DNA of 64,000 nt from Bacillaceae bacterium JMAK1. GTDB taxonomy: Bacteria > Bacillota > Bacilli > Bacillales > Marinococcaceae. Below are positions 9,516 to 19,231 of the stretch, piece after piece (positions within the stretch are counted from its first letter, which is position 1; every line of letters starts with the position of its first letter). Under the pieces are notes generated by a model. That model did not search any database, was not told where the DNA came from, and saw only the letters and a list, made by a program, of their open reading frames with translations. The DNA is taken from NCBI GenBank assembly GCA_012970285.1, contig JIBW01000002.1:62001-126000 (forward strand), read 5' to 3'. A program made the translations under genes and the position numbers.

Positions 9516-9716
9516 ATGCCAAAAATGAAAACTCACCGCGGTGCTGCAAAGCGCTTTAAGCGTACAGGAACTGGGAAGCTCAAGCGTGGCCATGCTAACA
9601 CAAGTCACCTTGCAGCTGCTAAGTCTGAAAAGCAAAAGCGTCACCTAAGCAAACAAGCCGTTATGGATAAGAGCGATCAGTCTCGTATTGAGCAGTTGCT
9701 CCCTTACAAAAAATAA
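9516..9716 (+). CDS. rpmI: 50S ribosomal protein L35
   Basis: Basic protein of 66 aa beginning [14 protein letters not shown], the L35 signature. The ATG at 9516 has AAAGGAGG 9 bases upstream; a longer in-frame extension overlapping infC is rejected. Middle gene of infC-rpmI-rplT. Confidence 0.97.
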   Translation: MPKMKTHRGAAKRFKRTGTGKLKRGHANTSHLAAAKSEKQKRHLSKQAVMDKSDQSRIEQLLPYKK

Positions 9717-9747
9717 GTTATTTTCGTAAACTGAGGAGGGATTGACG

Positions 9748-10104
9748 ATGCCTAGAGTTAAAGGTGGAACAGTCACACGTCGTCGTCGTAAAAAGATATT
9801 AAAGCTTGCTAAAGGTTATTACGGTTCCAAACATGCGTTGTTCCGCACAGCGAAACAACAAGTAATTAAATCAGGACAATACGCTTATCGTGACCGTCGT
9901 AATCGTAAGCGTGAGTTCCGTAAACTTTGGATTGCTCGTATTAACGCTGCTGCACGTCTAAACGGTCTTTCTTACAGCCGTTTAATGCACGGTCTTAAGC
10001 TTGCTGAAATCAACATCAACCGTAAGATGCTTGCTGATCTTGCTGTTAACGACAAAGACGCTTTTACTGCACTTGCAGACAAAGCAAAAGCTCAATTGTC
10101 ATAA
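9748..10104 (+). CDS. rplT: 50S ribosomal protein L20
   Basis: Protein of 118 aa starting M-P-R-V-K-G-G, with the basic N-terminal helix (T-R-R-R-R-K-K) and L20 core (A-R-I-N-A-A-A-R). It is an early 50S assembly protein and, in Bacillus, the repressor of its own operon through the leader RNA. The ATG at 9748 follows GAGGAGGG with 10 bases spacing. Confidence 0.97.
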   Translation: MPRVKGGTVTRRRRKKILKLAKGYYGSKHALFRTAKQQVIKSGQYAYRDRRNRKREFRKLWIARINAAARLNGLSYSRLMHGLKLAEININRKMLADLAVNDKDAFTALADKAKAQLS

Positions 10105-10111
10105 TGGATTA

Positions 10112-10141
10112 AACCTCTGTGCTTAGCACGGGGTTTTTTTT
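10112..10141 (+). terminator. Terminator of infC-rpmI-rplT
   Basis: AACCTCTGTGC pairs with GCACGGGGTT (small internal irregularity), followed by a run of nine T residues. Confidence 0.88.
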
Positions 10142-10159
10142 ATGCTCGTAATAACGATC

Positions 10160-10190
10160 AAAAAGCCCACACTTTTATAAGTGTGGGCTT
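10160..10190 (-). terminator. Terminator of brnQ
   Basis: Perfect 11-bp stem AAGCCCACACT / AGTGTGGGCTT; read on the minus strand it is followed by a T-run. It lies just past the brnQ stop. Confidence 0.88.
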
Positions 10191-10206
10191 TGGTTATGAC
10201 CAACCA

Positions 10207-11511
10207 TTATTTCTTAGATACGAAAAATCCTACAATACCACCGATAATTGCTGGAACGAGCCAACCAAATCCGAGATCACTTAATGGCAGCATGGAAGTT
10301 AGAGATACAATTGAATCTGGGAGTAGCCCTGCTTCGTTCAAACCATCAGTAGTACTAATAAGTGCAGTCATGATGATTACACCTCTGTATACACTACGGC
10401 GTCCACCGAACAATCGATCTGTAAACGCTAAAGCGATCAATGCAATGATAATCGGGTAAATGAATACGAGCACAGGTAGTGAAAACGCAATGAGTTGGTT
10501 AAGCCCCATGTTCGCGATAAGAGCGCTGAAAACTGTGAAGATGAGTACGAAACCCTTATAAGAAATACGTGGAAACCAACCATTAAAATACGTTGCACAC
10601 GATGAGATTAGTCCGACGGCAGTCGGGACACACGCCAAAATAATCGTAATGGCGAGAATAACGTTTCCGCTTACTCCAAAATACTCAAAAGCAGTAAGTT
10701 GTAGAATCTGCCCACCATTTTCTTGTGTGCCGACCGCAGTTTCGCTTACAGCACCTAAATATCCAAGGCCAGTGTAAATTACCGCCAACAGTCCCCCGGC
10801 AAACAAGCTTGCTTTAATGGTCACAGAACGAATGACCGTTTGATCGCTAATCCCTTGTGATTTAATCGTTTGTAAAACGAGAATACCAAAAACGAATGCG
10901 GCGATTGTATCCATTGTTAAGTAACCTTCGGTAAACCCAGAGAAAAAGGCTAAGCTGCTATATTCTTCAGATGGTGTGGAAAATGTACCGAGTGGTCCGA
11001 ATATGGTCCGAGATAATACGACCGCTAAAACGAGCAATAAGATTGGGGTAATGATCTTACCGATTCGATCGATGAATTTGCCTGGTGAGGCAGCTAGCCA
11101 GTAGACAAACGCAAAATAGACAATTGTAAAAATAACGAGTGCAAGACTCGTAACATTTCCTAGAAATGGCGTCATACCGACTTCAAAGGAGACAGTAGCT
11201 GTTCTTGGAACTGCAAATAACGGTCCAATTGTCAAAAACGTTAGAGCGGTGAATGCTGTCGCAAAAACAGGATGAACGCGTTTACTGATTGCCTCGGCAT
11301 CATCTTTGCCTGTATAGATGATTGCGATAACTCCAAGTATAGGTAAGCCGACTCCAGAAATTAAAAATCCAATGATTGCTGGCCAAAGGTTTTCACCAGC
11401 TTCTTGTCCGAGTAACGGTGGAAATATAAGGTTCCCTGCACCAAAGAACAGAGAAAACAACATAAGCCCGATTAGTATCGTTTGCTTCGTTGACGATTGT
11501 GATGCTGACAT
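10207..11511 (-). CDS. brnQ: Branched-chain amino acid transport carrier BrnQ (LIVCS family)
   Basis: Hydrophobic protein of 434 aa with about 12 membrane segments. The N-terminal motif L-F-F-G-A-G-N-L-I-F-P-P is diagnostic of LIVCS carriers that import Leu, Ile and Val with Na+ or H+. The start at 11511 (M-S-A-S-Q-S-S) is preceded by AGAGGAGC about 12 bases upstream; a longer frame to 11598 crosses the promoter and is rejected. It points opposite to the ribosomal operon, with terminators back to back. Confidence 0.93.
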   Translation of the reverse strand: MSASQSSTKQTILIGLMLFSLFFGAGNLIFPPLLGQEAGENLWPAIIGFLISGVGLPILGVIAIIYTGKDDAEAISKRVHPVFATAFTALTFLTIGPLFAVPRTATVSFEVGMTPFLGNVTSLALVIFTIVYFAFVYWLAASPGKFIDRIGKIITPILLLVLAVVLSRTIFGPLGTFSTPSEEYSSLAFFSGFTEGYLTMDTIAAFVFGILVLQTIKSQGISDQTVIRSVTIKASLFAGGLLAVIYTGLGYLGAVSETAVGTQENGGQILQLTAFEYFGVSGNVILAITIILACVPTAVGLISSCATYFNGWFPRISYKGFVLIFTVFSALIANMGLNQLIAFSLPVLVFIYPIIIALIALAFTDRLFGGRRSVYRGVIIMTALISTTDGLNEAGLLPDSIVSLTSMLPLSDLGFGWLVPAIIGGIVGFFVSKK

Positions 11512-11557
11512 AAGTATGTAATGCTCCTCTTTACAGTGATAAAGTCTAATGGAAACT

Positions 11558-11585
11558 ATTCTATCATACAAAATGTCCCGTTCAA
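11558..11585 (-). promoter_or_regulatory. Probable sigma-A promoter of brnQ
   Basis: On the minus strand: TTGAAC (11585-11580), a 16-bp spacer and TAGAAT (11563-11558), 46 bases before the start codon. Confidence 0.6.
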
Positions 11586-11645
11586 AACTTTTAGACAAAT
11601 GAAGCGCTTTCTTTTTTGTGGGAAAATGTGGAGAAGCAAAGGGTG

Positions 11646-12056
11646 TCAGATTGACCCCTTTGCTTCTCGAATTTTCTTGCGTTGCATGAGTTGTTTAATA
11701 GGGCTACGCCATTCAACGTGTGCGTATGAATAACGTTGTTTCACTTCAGACTCGAGATATAAGAAGTCTTCATAACCAAGCCCTTCAATTCGCTCTGTTC
11801 GTTTTGGATCCATAACAATCCGAACGACCTCGAAGCTAGATTCCGCTACACTTACATACTTCTCCCCTTCAAACATGACACCTCGGTACGTAATTAAGAA
11901 ATTCTTCCGAGCATCATCAGGGTCATCAAAAAAATAAAATTCTTGTCGTTTATGGGCGACTTCAAGCTTGCGTGATGAATTCGTAGCATAACGGTAAAAA
12001 GAGTAGGCTAGAATAAATAAGGCCGCAGCTAAAAATGCGTAGAGTAGTAACGACAT
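11646..12056 (-). CDS. ysdB: YsdB-like sigma-W-controlled membrane-anchored protein
   Basis: 136 aa: one N-terminal membrane helix (about residues 2-22) and a charged cytosolic part with F-Y-F-F-D-D-P-D-D-A-R-K-N-F. Size and position next to rplT and ysdC match B. subtilis YsdB, whose function is unknown. The start has AGGAGGG 5 bases upstream. A sigma-W-type promoter precedes it, as known for ysdB in B. subtilis, so a role in the cell-envelope stress response is inferred. Confidence 0.85.
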   Translation of the reverse strand: MSLLLYAFLAAALFILAYSFYRYATNSSRKLEVAHKRQEFYFFDDPDDARKNFLITYRGVMFEGEKYVSVAESSFEVVRIVMDPKRTERIEGLGYEDFLYLESEVKQRYSYAHVEWRSPIKQLMQRKKIREAKGSI

Positions 12057-12092
12057 AATGCGCCCTCCTATCGATACAGGTTTACGTATATA

Positions 12093-12119
12093 TACGTTGA
12101 ACCTTAAGAAAACGTTTCA
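12093..12119 (-). promoter_or_regulatory. Sigma-W promoter of ysdB
   Basis: On the minus strand: TGAAAC (12119-12114), a 17-bp spacer and CGTA (12096-12093), matching the extracytoplasmic-function sigma-W consensus in both boxes. Confidence 0.8.
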
Positions 12120-12191
12120 ATACAAGTCACAATTAATATTCCACAACTTGACGCACGTCAAACATTATAAACGAGTAGAAGAAACGATGGA

Positions 12192-12220
12192 TTGAGTATA
12201 CCATCAATTGTCGGTATACT
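12192..12220 (+). promoter_or_regulatory. Sigma-A promoter of ysdC
   Basis: TTGAGT (12192-12197), a 17-bp spacer and TATACT (12215-12220), about 32 bases before the gene. Confidence 0.75.
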
Positions 12221-12252
12221 AGATGTATTGTACTAGAATGGAGGAATATGGA

Positions 12253-13338
12253 ATGGTCAAGTTAACAGATACTCAGCAAATGCTCAAAGACCTAACGGAT
12301 GCGAACGGTGTACCAGGCAACGAACAAGAAGCGCGTGACATCATGAATCAATACATAAGCCCTTATGCCGATGAAGTTACGACAGATAACTTAGGTAGCT
12401 TAATTGCTAAGAAGGTCGGAAAAGCAGGTGGACCGAAAGTGATGGTTGCGGGTCACCTTGATGAAATTGGTTTTATGATTACACAAATCGATGATCGTGG
12501 TTTCTTGAAATTTCAACCTTTAGGTGGTTGGTGGGAGCAAGTGATGCTCGCTCAACGAGTAACGGTCATGACGAACAAAGGGAACATTACAGGCGTGATC
12601 GGTTCAAAGCCTCCACACATTTTGCCTGCCGACCAACGTAAGAAAATGGTCGAGAAAAAAGACATGTTCATTGATATTGGTGCGAGTAACCGCGAAGAAG
12701 CGGAGTCATTTGGCGTACGTCCAGGAGATTCTGTCGTACCAGTTTGTGACTTTACCGTCATGAACAACGAGAAGCTATTAATGGCAAAAGCTTGGGACAA
12801 CCGAATTGGATGTGCAATTGCGATTGAAGTGTTAAAGCAACTTAAAGATAGCGATCATCCAAATGAAGTGTACGGAGTTGGAACCGTTCAAGAAGAAGTT
12901 GGTTTACGCGGTGCAAAAACGTCATCTCAAGCGATTGAGCCAGATATTGGTTTTAGTGTGGACGTTGGGATTGCAGGCGATACACCGGGTGTGTCAAAGG
13001 CAGAAGCACAAGCAGAAATCGGGAAAGGTCCTCAAATCCTCGTCTACGATGCTTCATTGATTTCTCATAAAGGCCTTCGCGAGCTTGTCGTTGATACAGC
13101 AGATGAAGAAAGCATTCCTTATCAATACGATGCGATGGCTGCAGGAGGAACAGACGGTGGTGCAATTCAGTTAACGGCAAACGGTGTTCCGGCACTTTCG
13201 ATTTGTATTCCTACACGTTACATTCATACTCATGCAGGCATTTTAAATCAAGATGACTTTGATAATGCTGTAAAATTGATTGTAGCTGTCATTAAGAAAC
13301 TTGATGCTGAAACGGTTAAAACGCTAACATTTAAGTAA
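12253..13338 (+). CDS. ysdC: M42 family metallopeptidase YsdC (glutamyl/aminopeptidase-like)
   Basis: 361 aa, dinuclear-metal M42 peptidase. Metal-ligand signatures visible are G-H-L-D-E-I-G (about residue 67), A-W-D-N-R-I-G-C (about 180), [11 protein letters not shown] (about 212) and S-V-D-V (about 235). It probably trims peptides in the cytosol; members are sometimes misannotated as endoglucanases. ATG 12253 is 8 bases after GGAGG; the frame could extend to 12223 but without a ribosome site. Confidence 0.9.
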   Translation: MVKLTDTQQMLKDLTDANGVPGNEQEARDIMNQYISPYADEVTTDNLGSLIAKKVGKAGGPKVMVAGHLDEIGFMITQIDDRGFLKFQPLGGWWEQVMLAQRVTVMTNKGNITGVIGSKPPHILPADQRKKMVEKKDMFIDIGASNREEAESFGVRPGDSVVPVCDFTVMNNEKLLMAKAWDNRIGCAIAIEVLKQLKDSDHPNEVYGVGTVQEEVGLRGAKTSSQAIEPDIGFSVDVGIAGDTPGVSKAEAQAEIGKGPQILVYDASLISHKGLRELVVDTADEESIPYQYDAMAAGGTDGGAIQLTANGVPALSICIPTRYIHTHAGILNQDDFDNAVKLIVAVIKKLDAETVKTLTFK

Positions 13339-13340
13339 AA

Positions 13341-13364
13341 AAAACACCCCATTTGGGGTGTTTT
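13341..13364 (+). terminator. Bidirectional terminator between ysdC and sspI
   Basis: AAAACACCCC-ATTT-GGGGTGTTTT: A-run on one side and T-run on the other, so it can serve both convergent genes. Confidence 0.85.
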
Positions 13365-13370
13365 CCCGTT

Positions 13371-13577
13371 TTATTTCACACCTGACGAAATTTGTTCGAC
13401 GATTTGTTGCTTCGCTGTTTCATCAATTTCGTTCCAATAGACTTCAAATAGTACGCCAAGCCCAGGCAACATCTTCTCTTCACCACTAGAAATGGCATCG
13501 GTAATCGTTGCTTCTATCTGCGTAGCATCACTTCCAGAAACGTTGTCTAAAATCGCATGTCGTAAATTTAATCCCAT
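13371..13577 (-). CDS. sspI: Small acid-soluble spore protein I
   Basis: 68 aa, with L-N-L-R-H-A-I near the start and the highly conserved S-G-E-E-K-M-L-P-G-L-G-V-L-F-E core of SspI. It is a minor spore-core protein made in the forespore. The ATG at 13577 has AGGAGG 7 bases upstream. It lies upstream of and divergent from the rRNA methyltransferase, as in B. subtilis (sspI-ysgA-pheST). Confidence 0.95.
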   Translation of the reverse strand: MGLNLRHAILDNVSGSDATQIEATITDAISSGEEKMLPGLGVLFEVYWNEIDETAKQQIVEQISSGVK

Positions 13578-13660
13578 TATAAATCCTCCTTCAGTCATGG
13601 TTTCATTATAGGATGAGGTGAACAAGGGAATCTTATACATCATTGAAAGAGGTGAGTGCG

Positions 13661-14398
13661 TTGATTACGTCAGCGAGCAATCCTAAAATTAAACAAATCA
13701 AGAAATTACAGCAAAAGAAATACCGCCATAAAGAACAACGATTCCTCGTTGAAGGACCTCATCTTGTGGAAGAAGCGATTCGTGCAGATCGCGTCGAAAC
13801 ACTTCTACAAAGTGAAAGTGCAAAACAACTTGCGATTGAAACAGCGGTGGAATCACTACTTGTGAGCGATGACGTTATGAAAGCAATTAGTGCGACCAAA
13901 ACATCACAAGGATGGATGGCAATTTGTAAGTTGCCGGAGGACAGCCTTCCAACAGACGGAAACCTTCTTTTCATTGATGGTGTACAAGACCCTGGGAATC
14001 TCGGTACGATCATTCGTACAGCTGAGGCTGCTGCTGTTACTGCAATCATGATTAGTGAAGATACGGTCGACCCATATAACGATAAAGTAATTCGCTCCAC
14101 ACAAGGTGCTATTTTTCACATTCCAATTGTACGTGTGGACTTACGCGAGCAAATCATAGCACAACAACAAGCAGGTAAAGTGATCATCGGTACAGCAATG
14201 GAAGGTCATGATTACCGAAAGCTTACTATGGAGAGTCGTGACTTCGGTATAATCGTCGGCAATGAAGGAGCTGGTGTTTCTAAAGAGTTGCTAGCACTCA
14301 CTGATGAGAACGTCACGATCCCGATTGTTGGTCAATCTGAATCATTGAATGTTGCGGTTGCAACAGCCATCCTTATTTATCAATGGTCGAACTTATAA
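13661..14398 (+). CDS. ysgA: TrmH/SpoU-family RNA 2'-O-methyltransferase (YsgA-like)
   Basis: 245 aa. An N-terminal RNA-binding part (substrate-binding domain, F-L-V-E-G-P-H-L-V-E-E-A) is followed by the knotted SPOUT domain with motifs D-P-G-N-L-G-T-I-I-R-T-A (about 107), N-E-G-A-G-V-S (about 203) and S-L-N-V-A-V-A-T-A-I (about 227). It probably methylates 23S rRNA or tRNA ribose. The start is TTG at 13661 behind AGAGGTGA; an earlier TTG at 13643 lacks a ribosome site. Confidence 0.9.
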   Translation: MITSASNPKIKQIKKLQQKKYRHKEQRFLVEGPHLVEEAIRADRVETLLQSESAKQLAIETAVESLLVSDDVMKAISATKTSQGWMAICKLPEDSLPTDGNLLFIDGVQDPGNLGTIIRTAEAAAVTAIMISEDTVDPYNDKVIRSTQGAIFHIPIVRVDLREQIIAQQQAGKVIIGTAMEGHDYRKLTMESRDFGIIVGNEGAGVSKELLALTDENVTIPIVGQSESLNVAVATAILIYQWSNL

Positions 14399-14412
14399 TA
14401 GGAGGAATCTCA

Positions 14413-15204
14413 ATGGTTTTCTCAAATGATGCCCTTCAAAATGAACATATCGTTGTAACGGGTGCGACAGGTGGGATTGGTTACGAGACCGCCATACTCG
14501 TAGCTCAATTAGGTGCTTCTGTGACCGTTACTGGTCGCAATGAAGAAAAGCTACATTTACTCGGTGAAGAACTTCGAAAGCATACGGAGAACTATTTCGT
14601 GAAACGTACAGACATAACGGATGAAGAAGAACGTCAAGACCTCGTACAGACTGCTGAGAACGAACTTGGACCGATTACAGGGCTTGTCAATGCTGCTGGA
14701 ATTGCAGGTAACTATACGGTCGAAGAAGTTACAGCAGAGCAATTACGCGACTTTATGGAGTTAAATTACGTTTCACTAGTGCTGTTAAGTAAACTCGTGT
14801 ACCGTTCCATGAAAGCGAGCAAAAAAGGTGCGATCGTGAACGTGTCTTCACTTTCTGGGTTACGGGGTACGTATGCTAACACAGCGTACTCTGCGAGTAA
14901 GTTTGCGGTCATCGGTTTTACGCAAGCCTTTGCATTAGAAGCCATTGAATATGGTGTTCGTGTGAATGCCGTTGCACCAGGGATTGTAGATACAGAAATG
15001 GGTAGAGCGGTTATTGAACGTAAAGCCGCGCAACATGACCGTACGTATTCCGAACAAAAGCAACGTACTGAAGATAACTATCCGACAAAAAAGCTAATTA
15101 CCCCACAAGAAGTCGCCCGCTCAATTGTTTACTTACTAACGGATGCAACAGAGAGCATCATCGGTGAAACAGTGAAGATCAGTAGTGGTAGTTTAATGAG
15201 GTAA
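14413..15204 (+). CDS. Short-chain dehydrogenase/reductase (FabG-like)
   Basis: 263 aa classical SDR: NAD(P)-binding T-G-A-T-G-G-I-G (about residues 16-23), N-A-A-G, catalytic S-S-L-S and Y-S-A-S-K (about residues 160-164). Substrate unknown; closest in style to 3-oxoacyl-ACP reductases. The start ATG 14413 follows AGGAGG with 8 bases spacing; translation probably follows ysgA closely (15-nt gap). No counterpart sits here in B. subtilis. Confidence 0.88.
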   Translation: MVFSNDALQNEHIVVTGATGGIGYETAILVAQLGASVTVTGRNEEKLHLLGEELRKHTENYFVKRTDITDEEERQDLVQTAENELGPITGLVNAAGIAGNYTVEEVTAEQLRDFMELNYVSLVLLSKLVYRSMKASKKGAIVNVSSLSGLRGTYANTAYSASKFAVIGFTQAFALEAIEYGVRVNAVAPGIVDTEMGRAVIERKAAQHDRTYSEQKQRTEDNYPTKKLITPQEVARSIVYLLTDATESIIGETVKISSGSLMR

Positions 15205-15227
15205 ACGTGATTTGTTAACCGTCCCTC

Positions 15228-15256
15228 TTGCAAGTGCAACAAAAACCCTCTATACT
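15228..15256 (+). promoter_or_regulatory. Sigma-A promoter of pheST leader
   Basis: TTGCAA (15228-15233), a 17-bp spacer and TATACT (15251-15256). Confidence 0.8.
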
Positions 15257-15262
15257 ATACTG

Positions 15263-15510
15263 CAACTGAACATGATTCAACACGTTGATAGAGAGTAGTA
15301 AAGTGAACACTGACTGACAGGAAGGAAAGACCATCGATTGGAAGTCTTTCTCTTTAAAGATCACTTGAATTCACTCTGGAGTTGGCACCGGTCACAAGGT
15401 GTCCCGGTTGACTACCGTTATGAGTTCATAAGTGATTAGTTCGTTCGTGAGAGCTGATAACAAGGGTGGTACCGCGAAACCTTCGTCCCTTTTTGGACGG
15501 AGGTTTTTTT
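15263..15510 (+). promoter_or_regulatory. T-box riboswitch leader (phenylalanyl-tRNA sensing)
   Basis: T-box AGGGTGGTACCGCG at 15463-15476, followed by a terminator (AACCTTCGTCC / GGACGGAGGTT, 15479-15503) and a T-run to 15510. TTC at 15370-15372, inside GAATTCACT, is a good phenylalanine specifier candidate. Confidence 0.93.
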
Positions 15511-15555
15511 GCGTTCAATTTACGATGTTGAAGCAAGGAATAAAGGAGGAGCACG

Positions 15556-16590
15556 ATGATTGATCGATTAGAAGAGCTAAAACTTGAAGCACAAAGTGCA
15601 GTAACAAGCAGTCAAGACAAAAAAGAACTTGAGCAAGTGCGAATTAATTATCTCGGTAAAAAAGGGCCCATCACCGAAGTACTTAGAGGGATGGGAAAAC
15701 TTTCTGCTGAAGAACGTCCTGTTGTTGGTCAAAAAGCCAATGAGGTACGGGAGGAAATTCAAGCATCGATTGATAGCAAACAAGCATTTTTCGAAGAAGC
15801 AGAACTACTAGAGAAGCTTTCAGCAGAAAAGATTGATGTGACGTTACCAGGAAAGAAAGTTGAAGCTGGGTCTCCCCATCCATTAACTGCAGTCGTTGAG
15901 CAGATTGAAGATATCTTTGTAGGGCTTGGTTTTGAAGTGACAGAAGGTCCTGAAGTGGAGCTTGATTATTATAACTTCGAGATGATGAACTTGCCTGCAG
16001 ACCACCCTGCACGCGATATGCAAGATACATTTTATGTATCAGAAGATACGCTTTTACGTACACAAACGTCTCCGGTACAAGCGAGAACGTTACAAGCGGC
16101 TAAAGGTGAAGGTCCGGTTCGAATTATTTGTCCAGGTAAAGTGTACCGTCGTGATGAAGATGATGCGACGCACTCTCATCAGTTTATGCAAATTGAAGGT
16201 TTGTACGTGGACAAACACGTGCGCATGAGTGACCTAAAAGGTGTCTTTGATACGTTTGTTAAAGAATATTTCGGCAGTGATCGTGCCATTCGTCTACGTC
16301 CGAGTTACTTCCCATTTACAGAGCCTTCGGCTGAGATTGACGTAAGTTGTGGTGTATGTGGCGGCGACGGTTGTCGCGTATGTAAGCAGTCCGGTTGGAT
16401 TGAAGTACTCGGTTCAGGAATGGTTCACCCACGAGTTCTCGAAATGAACGGGTTCGACCCGGACGTCTATTCAGGCTTTGCGTTCGGAATGGGTGTGGAA
16501 CGTTTTGCGATGCTAAAGTATGGCATTGATGATATTCGTCATTTCTATACGAACGATACGAGATTCTTATCACAATTTAAACACGTTTAA
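15556..16590 (+). CDS. pheS: Phenylalanyl-tRNA synthetase alpha subunit
   Basis: 344 aa. An N-terminal coiled-coil tRNA-binding arm (1-85) precedes the class II catalytic domain with H-P-L-T, R-T-x-T-S-P-V-Q-A-R-T (about 172), F-x-Q-I-E-G and the C-terminal [10 protein letters not shown]. It forms the alpha2-beta2 enzyme with PheT and aminoacylates tRNA-Phe. The ATG follows AAAGGAGGAG. Expression is controlled by the T-box leader. Confidence 0.97.
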   Translation: MIDRLEELKLEAQSAVTSSQDKKELEQVRINYLGKKGPITEVLRGMGKLSAEERPVVGQKANEVREEIQASIDSKQAFFEEAELLEKLSAEKIDVTLPGKKVEAGSPHPLTAVVEQIEDIFVGLGFEVTEGPEVELDYYNFEMMNLPADHPARDMQDTFYVSEDTLLRTQTSPVQARTLQAAKGEGPVRIICPGKVYRRDEDDATHSHQFMQIEGLYVDKHVRMSDLKGVFDTFVKEYFGSDRAIRLRPSYFPFTEPSAEIDVSCGVCGGDGCRVCKQSGWIEVLGSGMVHPRVLEMNGFDPDVYSGFAFGMGVERFAMLKYGIDDIRHFYTNDTRFLSQFKHV

Positions 16591-16617
16591 TCGATAAAGA
16601 AAGAAGGTGAAGGGAAC

Positions 16618-19032
16618 ATGCTCGTTTCCTATCAATGGTTGCAAGATTATGTGGATCTTTCAGGAGTATCTCCTGAAGAAGTAGCAGAACTTCTAACTCG
16701 TGGCGGTTTAGAAGTGGATCATATTCATCGCTATCATGACGGCATGGACGGTGTTGTCGTCGGAAAGATCACGGACTCAGGTCCCCACCCAGACGCAGAT
16801 AAATTAACGATTTGCCAAGTTGATTTAGGCGACAAGACGACACAGATCATCTGTGGGGCTACAAATGCTCCAAAAGCAAACAAAGTGGTCGTCGCTAAAC
16901 CAGGCACAGTTCTTCCAGGAAACCGTACTATTGAAGCGACAGAAATTCGCGGCCATAAATCTGAAGGTATGATTTGTGCGTTAGATGAACTCGGTGTTAG
17001 TGAGAACCTCGTTGCTAAAGAACAACACGATTTAATTATCGAGTTGCCAGACGATGCAGAAGTCGGGAGCGATGCTCTTGAGTATCTTGGACTGAATGAT
17101 GTTGTGTTGGAAATTGATCTAACACCAAATCGTTCAGATGCACTGAGTATGCTCGGGGTCGCTTATGACATTTCAGCACTACTTGATCGTCCGATTAAAG
17201 TGCCAGAGATTGAACACGGCGCGGTTCGAAAAAATGCAATTGATCAAGTGAGTGTGACTGTCGAAGCTGGTGTTGATGTTCCATATTACGGAGCGAAGGT
17301 GATTAACAAAGTAACGATCGAACCGTCACCGTTGTGGATGCAAATGCGACTCGTTGCTGCAGGCATGCGCCCAGTAAACAACGTTGTTGATATTACAAAT
17401 TATGTAATGCTTGAAACGGGTCAACCACTCCATGCCTTTGATTATGACCGTTTTGGTTCAAAAGAAATCGTGACACGCAGAGCGTACCCAGGCGAGACGA
17501 TGACAACACTTGATGAGCAAGTACGCACATTAAATGAAGAAGATATTGTGATTACTAACGGCAACACACCTACAGCACTCGCAGGTGTAATGGGTGGAGC
17601 CAGTTGTGAAGTCATTGAAACGACAGAGAGCATCTTACTAGAAGCAGCTCAATTTGATCCTGTTCGTGTTCGCAATACAGCAAAACGTACGAACTTACGT
17701 AGTGAGTCGAGTACACGCTTTGAAAAAGGATTGGATGCACAAGGGACTGTTCGAGCTGCTGAACGTGCGGCCTATTTATTAGAAAAATACGCAGGTGGTG
17801 CTGTTCTAAACGGGATTGTAGAATCTGGTGAAATGCCAGTATTCGAGCAAGAAGTTGAGCTGAGTTTAGGAGCGGTTAATACGAGACTCGGAACAGAACT
17901 TGATCAAAAAGAGACAGAAGAAATTTTGTATCGTCTCGGTTTTGGTGTGGAAGACTTGGGCGATCGTTGGCGAATTTCAATTCCTTCAAGACGCTTAGAT
18001 ATTAACATTAAAGAAGATTTGATTGAAGAAATCGCTAGAATTTATGGTTATGATCGCATTCCAACGACCTACCCAGTGAGTGAACGAAATGCGGGTCGCC
18101 TGTCGAATACTCAAAAACTTAAGCGAAAAGCACGTCGCTTCCTTGAAGGAGCAGGATTGGAAGAAGCGATTACGTATTCTCTGACGAGCGAAGAGAAGTC
18201 AAAACGTTTCCGACTTGACGAGTTTAGTGATGACGTACGGATCTTAATGCCGATGAGCGAAGAGCGTAAAGTCTTGCGTCAAAGCCTTTTGCCGCAGCTA
18301 CTTGATAGCATTAGCTACAACAAAAACCGTCAAAACAACGACCTTGCGTTGTTTGAAATGGGCGCTGTGTTCTTGCCGAACCCAGGAGAGAAACTACCTT
18401 CTGAGCTTTGGCATATCGCAGGAGCATTTAGTGGTGATCGGACAGCAGCTGCTTGGAACAAAACAGCGGAACCTGTTGATTTCTATACAGCTAAAGGAAT
18501 TGTGGAAGGGTTGTTAGAACAACTAGGCTTAACTGAAGGCGTCTCGTATCAAGTTGCAAAACGTGAACAACTTCACCCAGGACAAAGCGCGGATGTGGTC
18601 GTGAACGGACAGGTTGTCGGCTTTATCGGTCAACTTCATCCGACCTTTACAGCACGTGAAGGGCTGCCTGTGACTTATGTGTTTGAACTTCGTGGTGAGG
18701 CGCTGTTAACGGAGCAAGACAAAACGATGCGTTATGATCCGCTTCCGCGTTTCCCAGCAATCAAGCGTGATTTCGCTGTCGTTGTTGATGCGCAAATCTC
18801 AGCATCTGAAGTACAACATGTCATCTATGAAGCAGCAGGCACGTGGGTGAAAGATGTGACGCTCTTTGACGTTTATGAAGGTGAACATCTTGAACCTGGT
18901 AAGAAATCTCTTGCGTATTCGGTGACGTTCTTAAATAAAGAACGAACGTTAGTCGATGAAGAGATTGTAAAAGTTCATGAGACGATCGTTGAACGTCTAC
19001 AATCGAAGCTTGGTGCAAGTCTACGAGGATAA
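16618..19032 (+). CDS. pheT: Phenylalanyl-tRNA synthetase beta subunit
   Basis: 804 aa. The order is an EMAP-like tRNA-binding domain (about 40-155), B3/B4 editing domain (about 210-400), B5 domain, the catalytic-like core, and a C-terminal ferredoxin-like anticodon-binding domain (F-P-A-I-K-R-D-F-A-V-V onward). It carries tRNA contacts and editing of Tyr-tRNA-Phe. Downstream of pheS by 27 bases with AGAAGGTGA before ATG. Confidence 0.97.
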   Translation: MLVSYQWLQDYVDLSGVSPEEVAELLTRGGLEVDHIHRYHDGMDGVVVGKITDSGPHPDADKLTICQVDLGDKTTQIICGATNAPKANKVVVAKPGTVLPGNRTIEATEIRGHKSEGMICALDELGVSENLVAKEQHDLIIELPDDAEVGSDALEYLGLNDVVLEIDLTPNRSDALSMLGVAYDISALLDRPIKVPEIEHGAVRKNAIDQVSVTVEAGVDVPYYGAKVINKVTIEPSPLWMQMRLVAAGMRPVNNVVDITNYVMLETGQPLHAFDYDRFGSKEIVTRRAYPGETMTTLDEQVRTLNEEDIVITNGNTPTALAGVMGGASCEVIETTESILLEAAQFDPVRVRNTAKRTNLRSESSTRFEKGLDAQGTVRAAERAAYLLEKYAGGAVLNGIVESGEMPVFEQEVELSLGAVNTRLGTELDQKETEEILYRLGFGVEDLGDRWRISIPSRRLDINIKEDLIEEIARIYGYDRIPTTYPVSERNAGRLSNTQKLKRKARRFLEGAGLEEAITYSLTSEEKSKRFRLDEFSDDVRILMPMSEERKVLRQSLLPQLLDSISYNKNRQNNDLALFEMGAVFLPNPGEKLPSELWHIAGAFSGDRTAAAWNKTAEPVDFYTAKGIVEGLLEQLGLTEGVSYQVAKREQLHPGQSADVVVNGQVVGFIGQLHPTFTAREGLPVTYVFELRGEALLTEQDKTMRYDPLPRFPAIKRDFAVVVDAQISASEVQHVIYEAAGTWVKDVTLFDVYEGEHLEPGKKSLAYSVTFLNKERTLVDEEIVKVHETIVERLQSKLGASLRG

Positions 19033-19043
19033 TAATCAGTAAG

Positions 19044-19085
19044 AAAGCAATCGTTGCCGGTGAACGGTGACGATTGCTTTTTGTT
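19044..19085 (+). terminator. Terminator of pheST
   Basis: AAAGCAATCGT (19044-19054) pairs with ACGATTGCTTT (19070-19080), followed by TTGTT. Confidence 0.82.
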
Positions 19086-19231
19086 ATGTGTAACCGAAAG
19101 GACTCGAACATCGTAAACATTAAGGAGATGACATTTTCTTCTCTGTCTGATTTTGGTATGATGAAGCATAGGACTGACAAGTTTCGGATTCACAAGACAT
19201 CACGGTGTGGTGTTTGGAGGAGGCGTAAAAA

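Noticed and set aside
10181-10459. Plus-strand frame over the 3' end of brnQ
   Set aside because: Starts within the brnQ terminator and is antisense to a clear LIVCS carrier.
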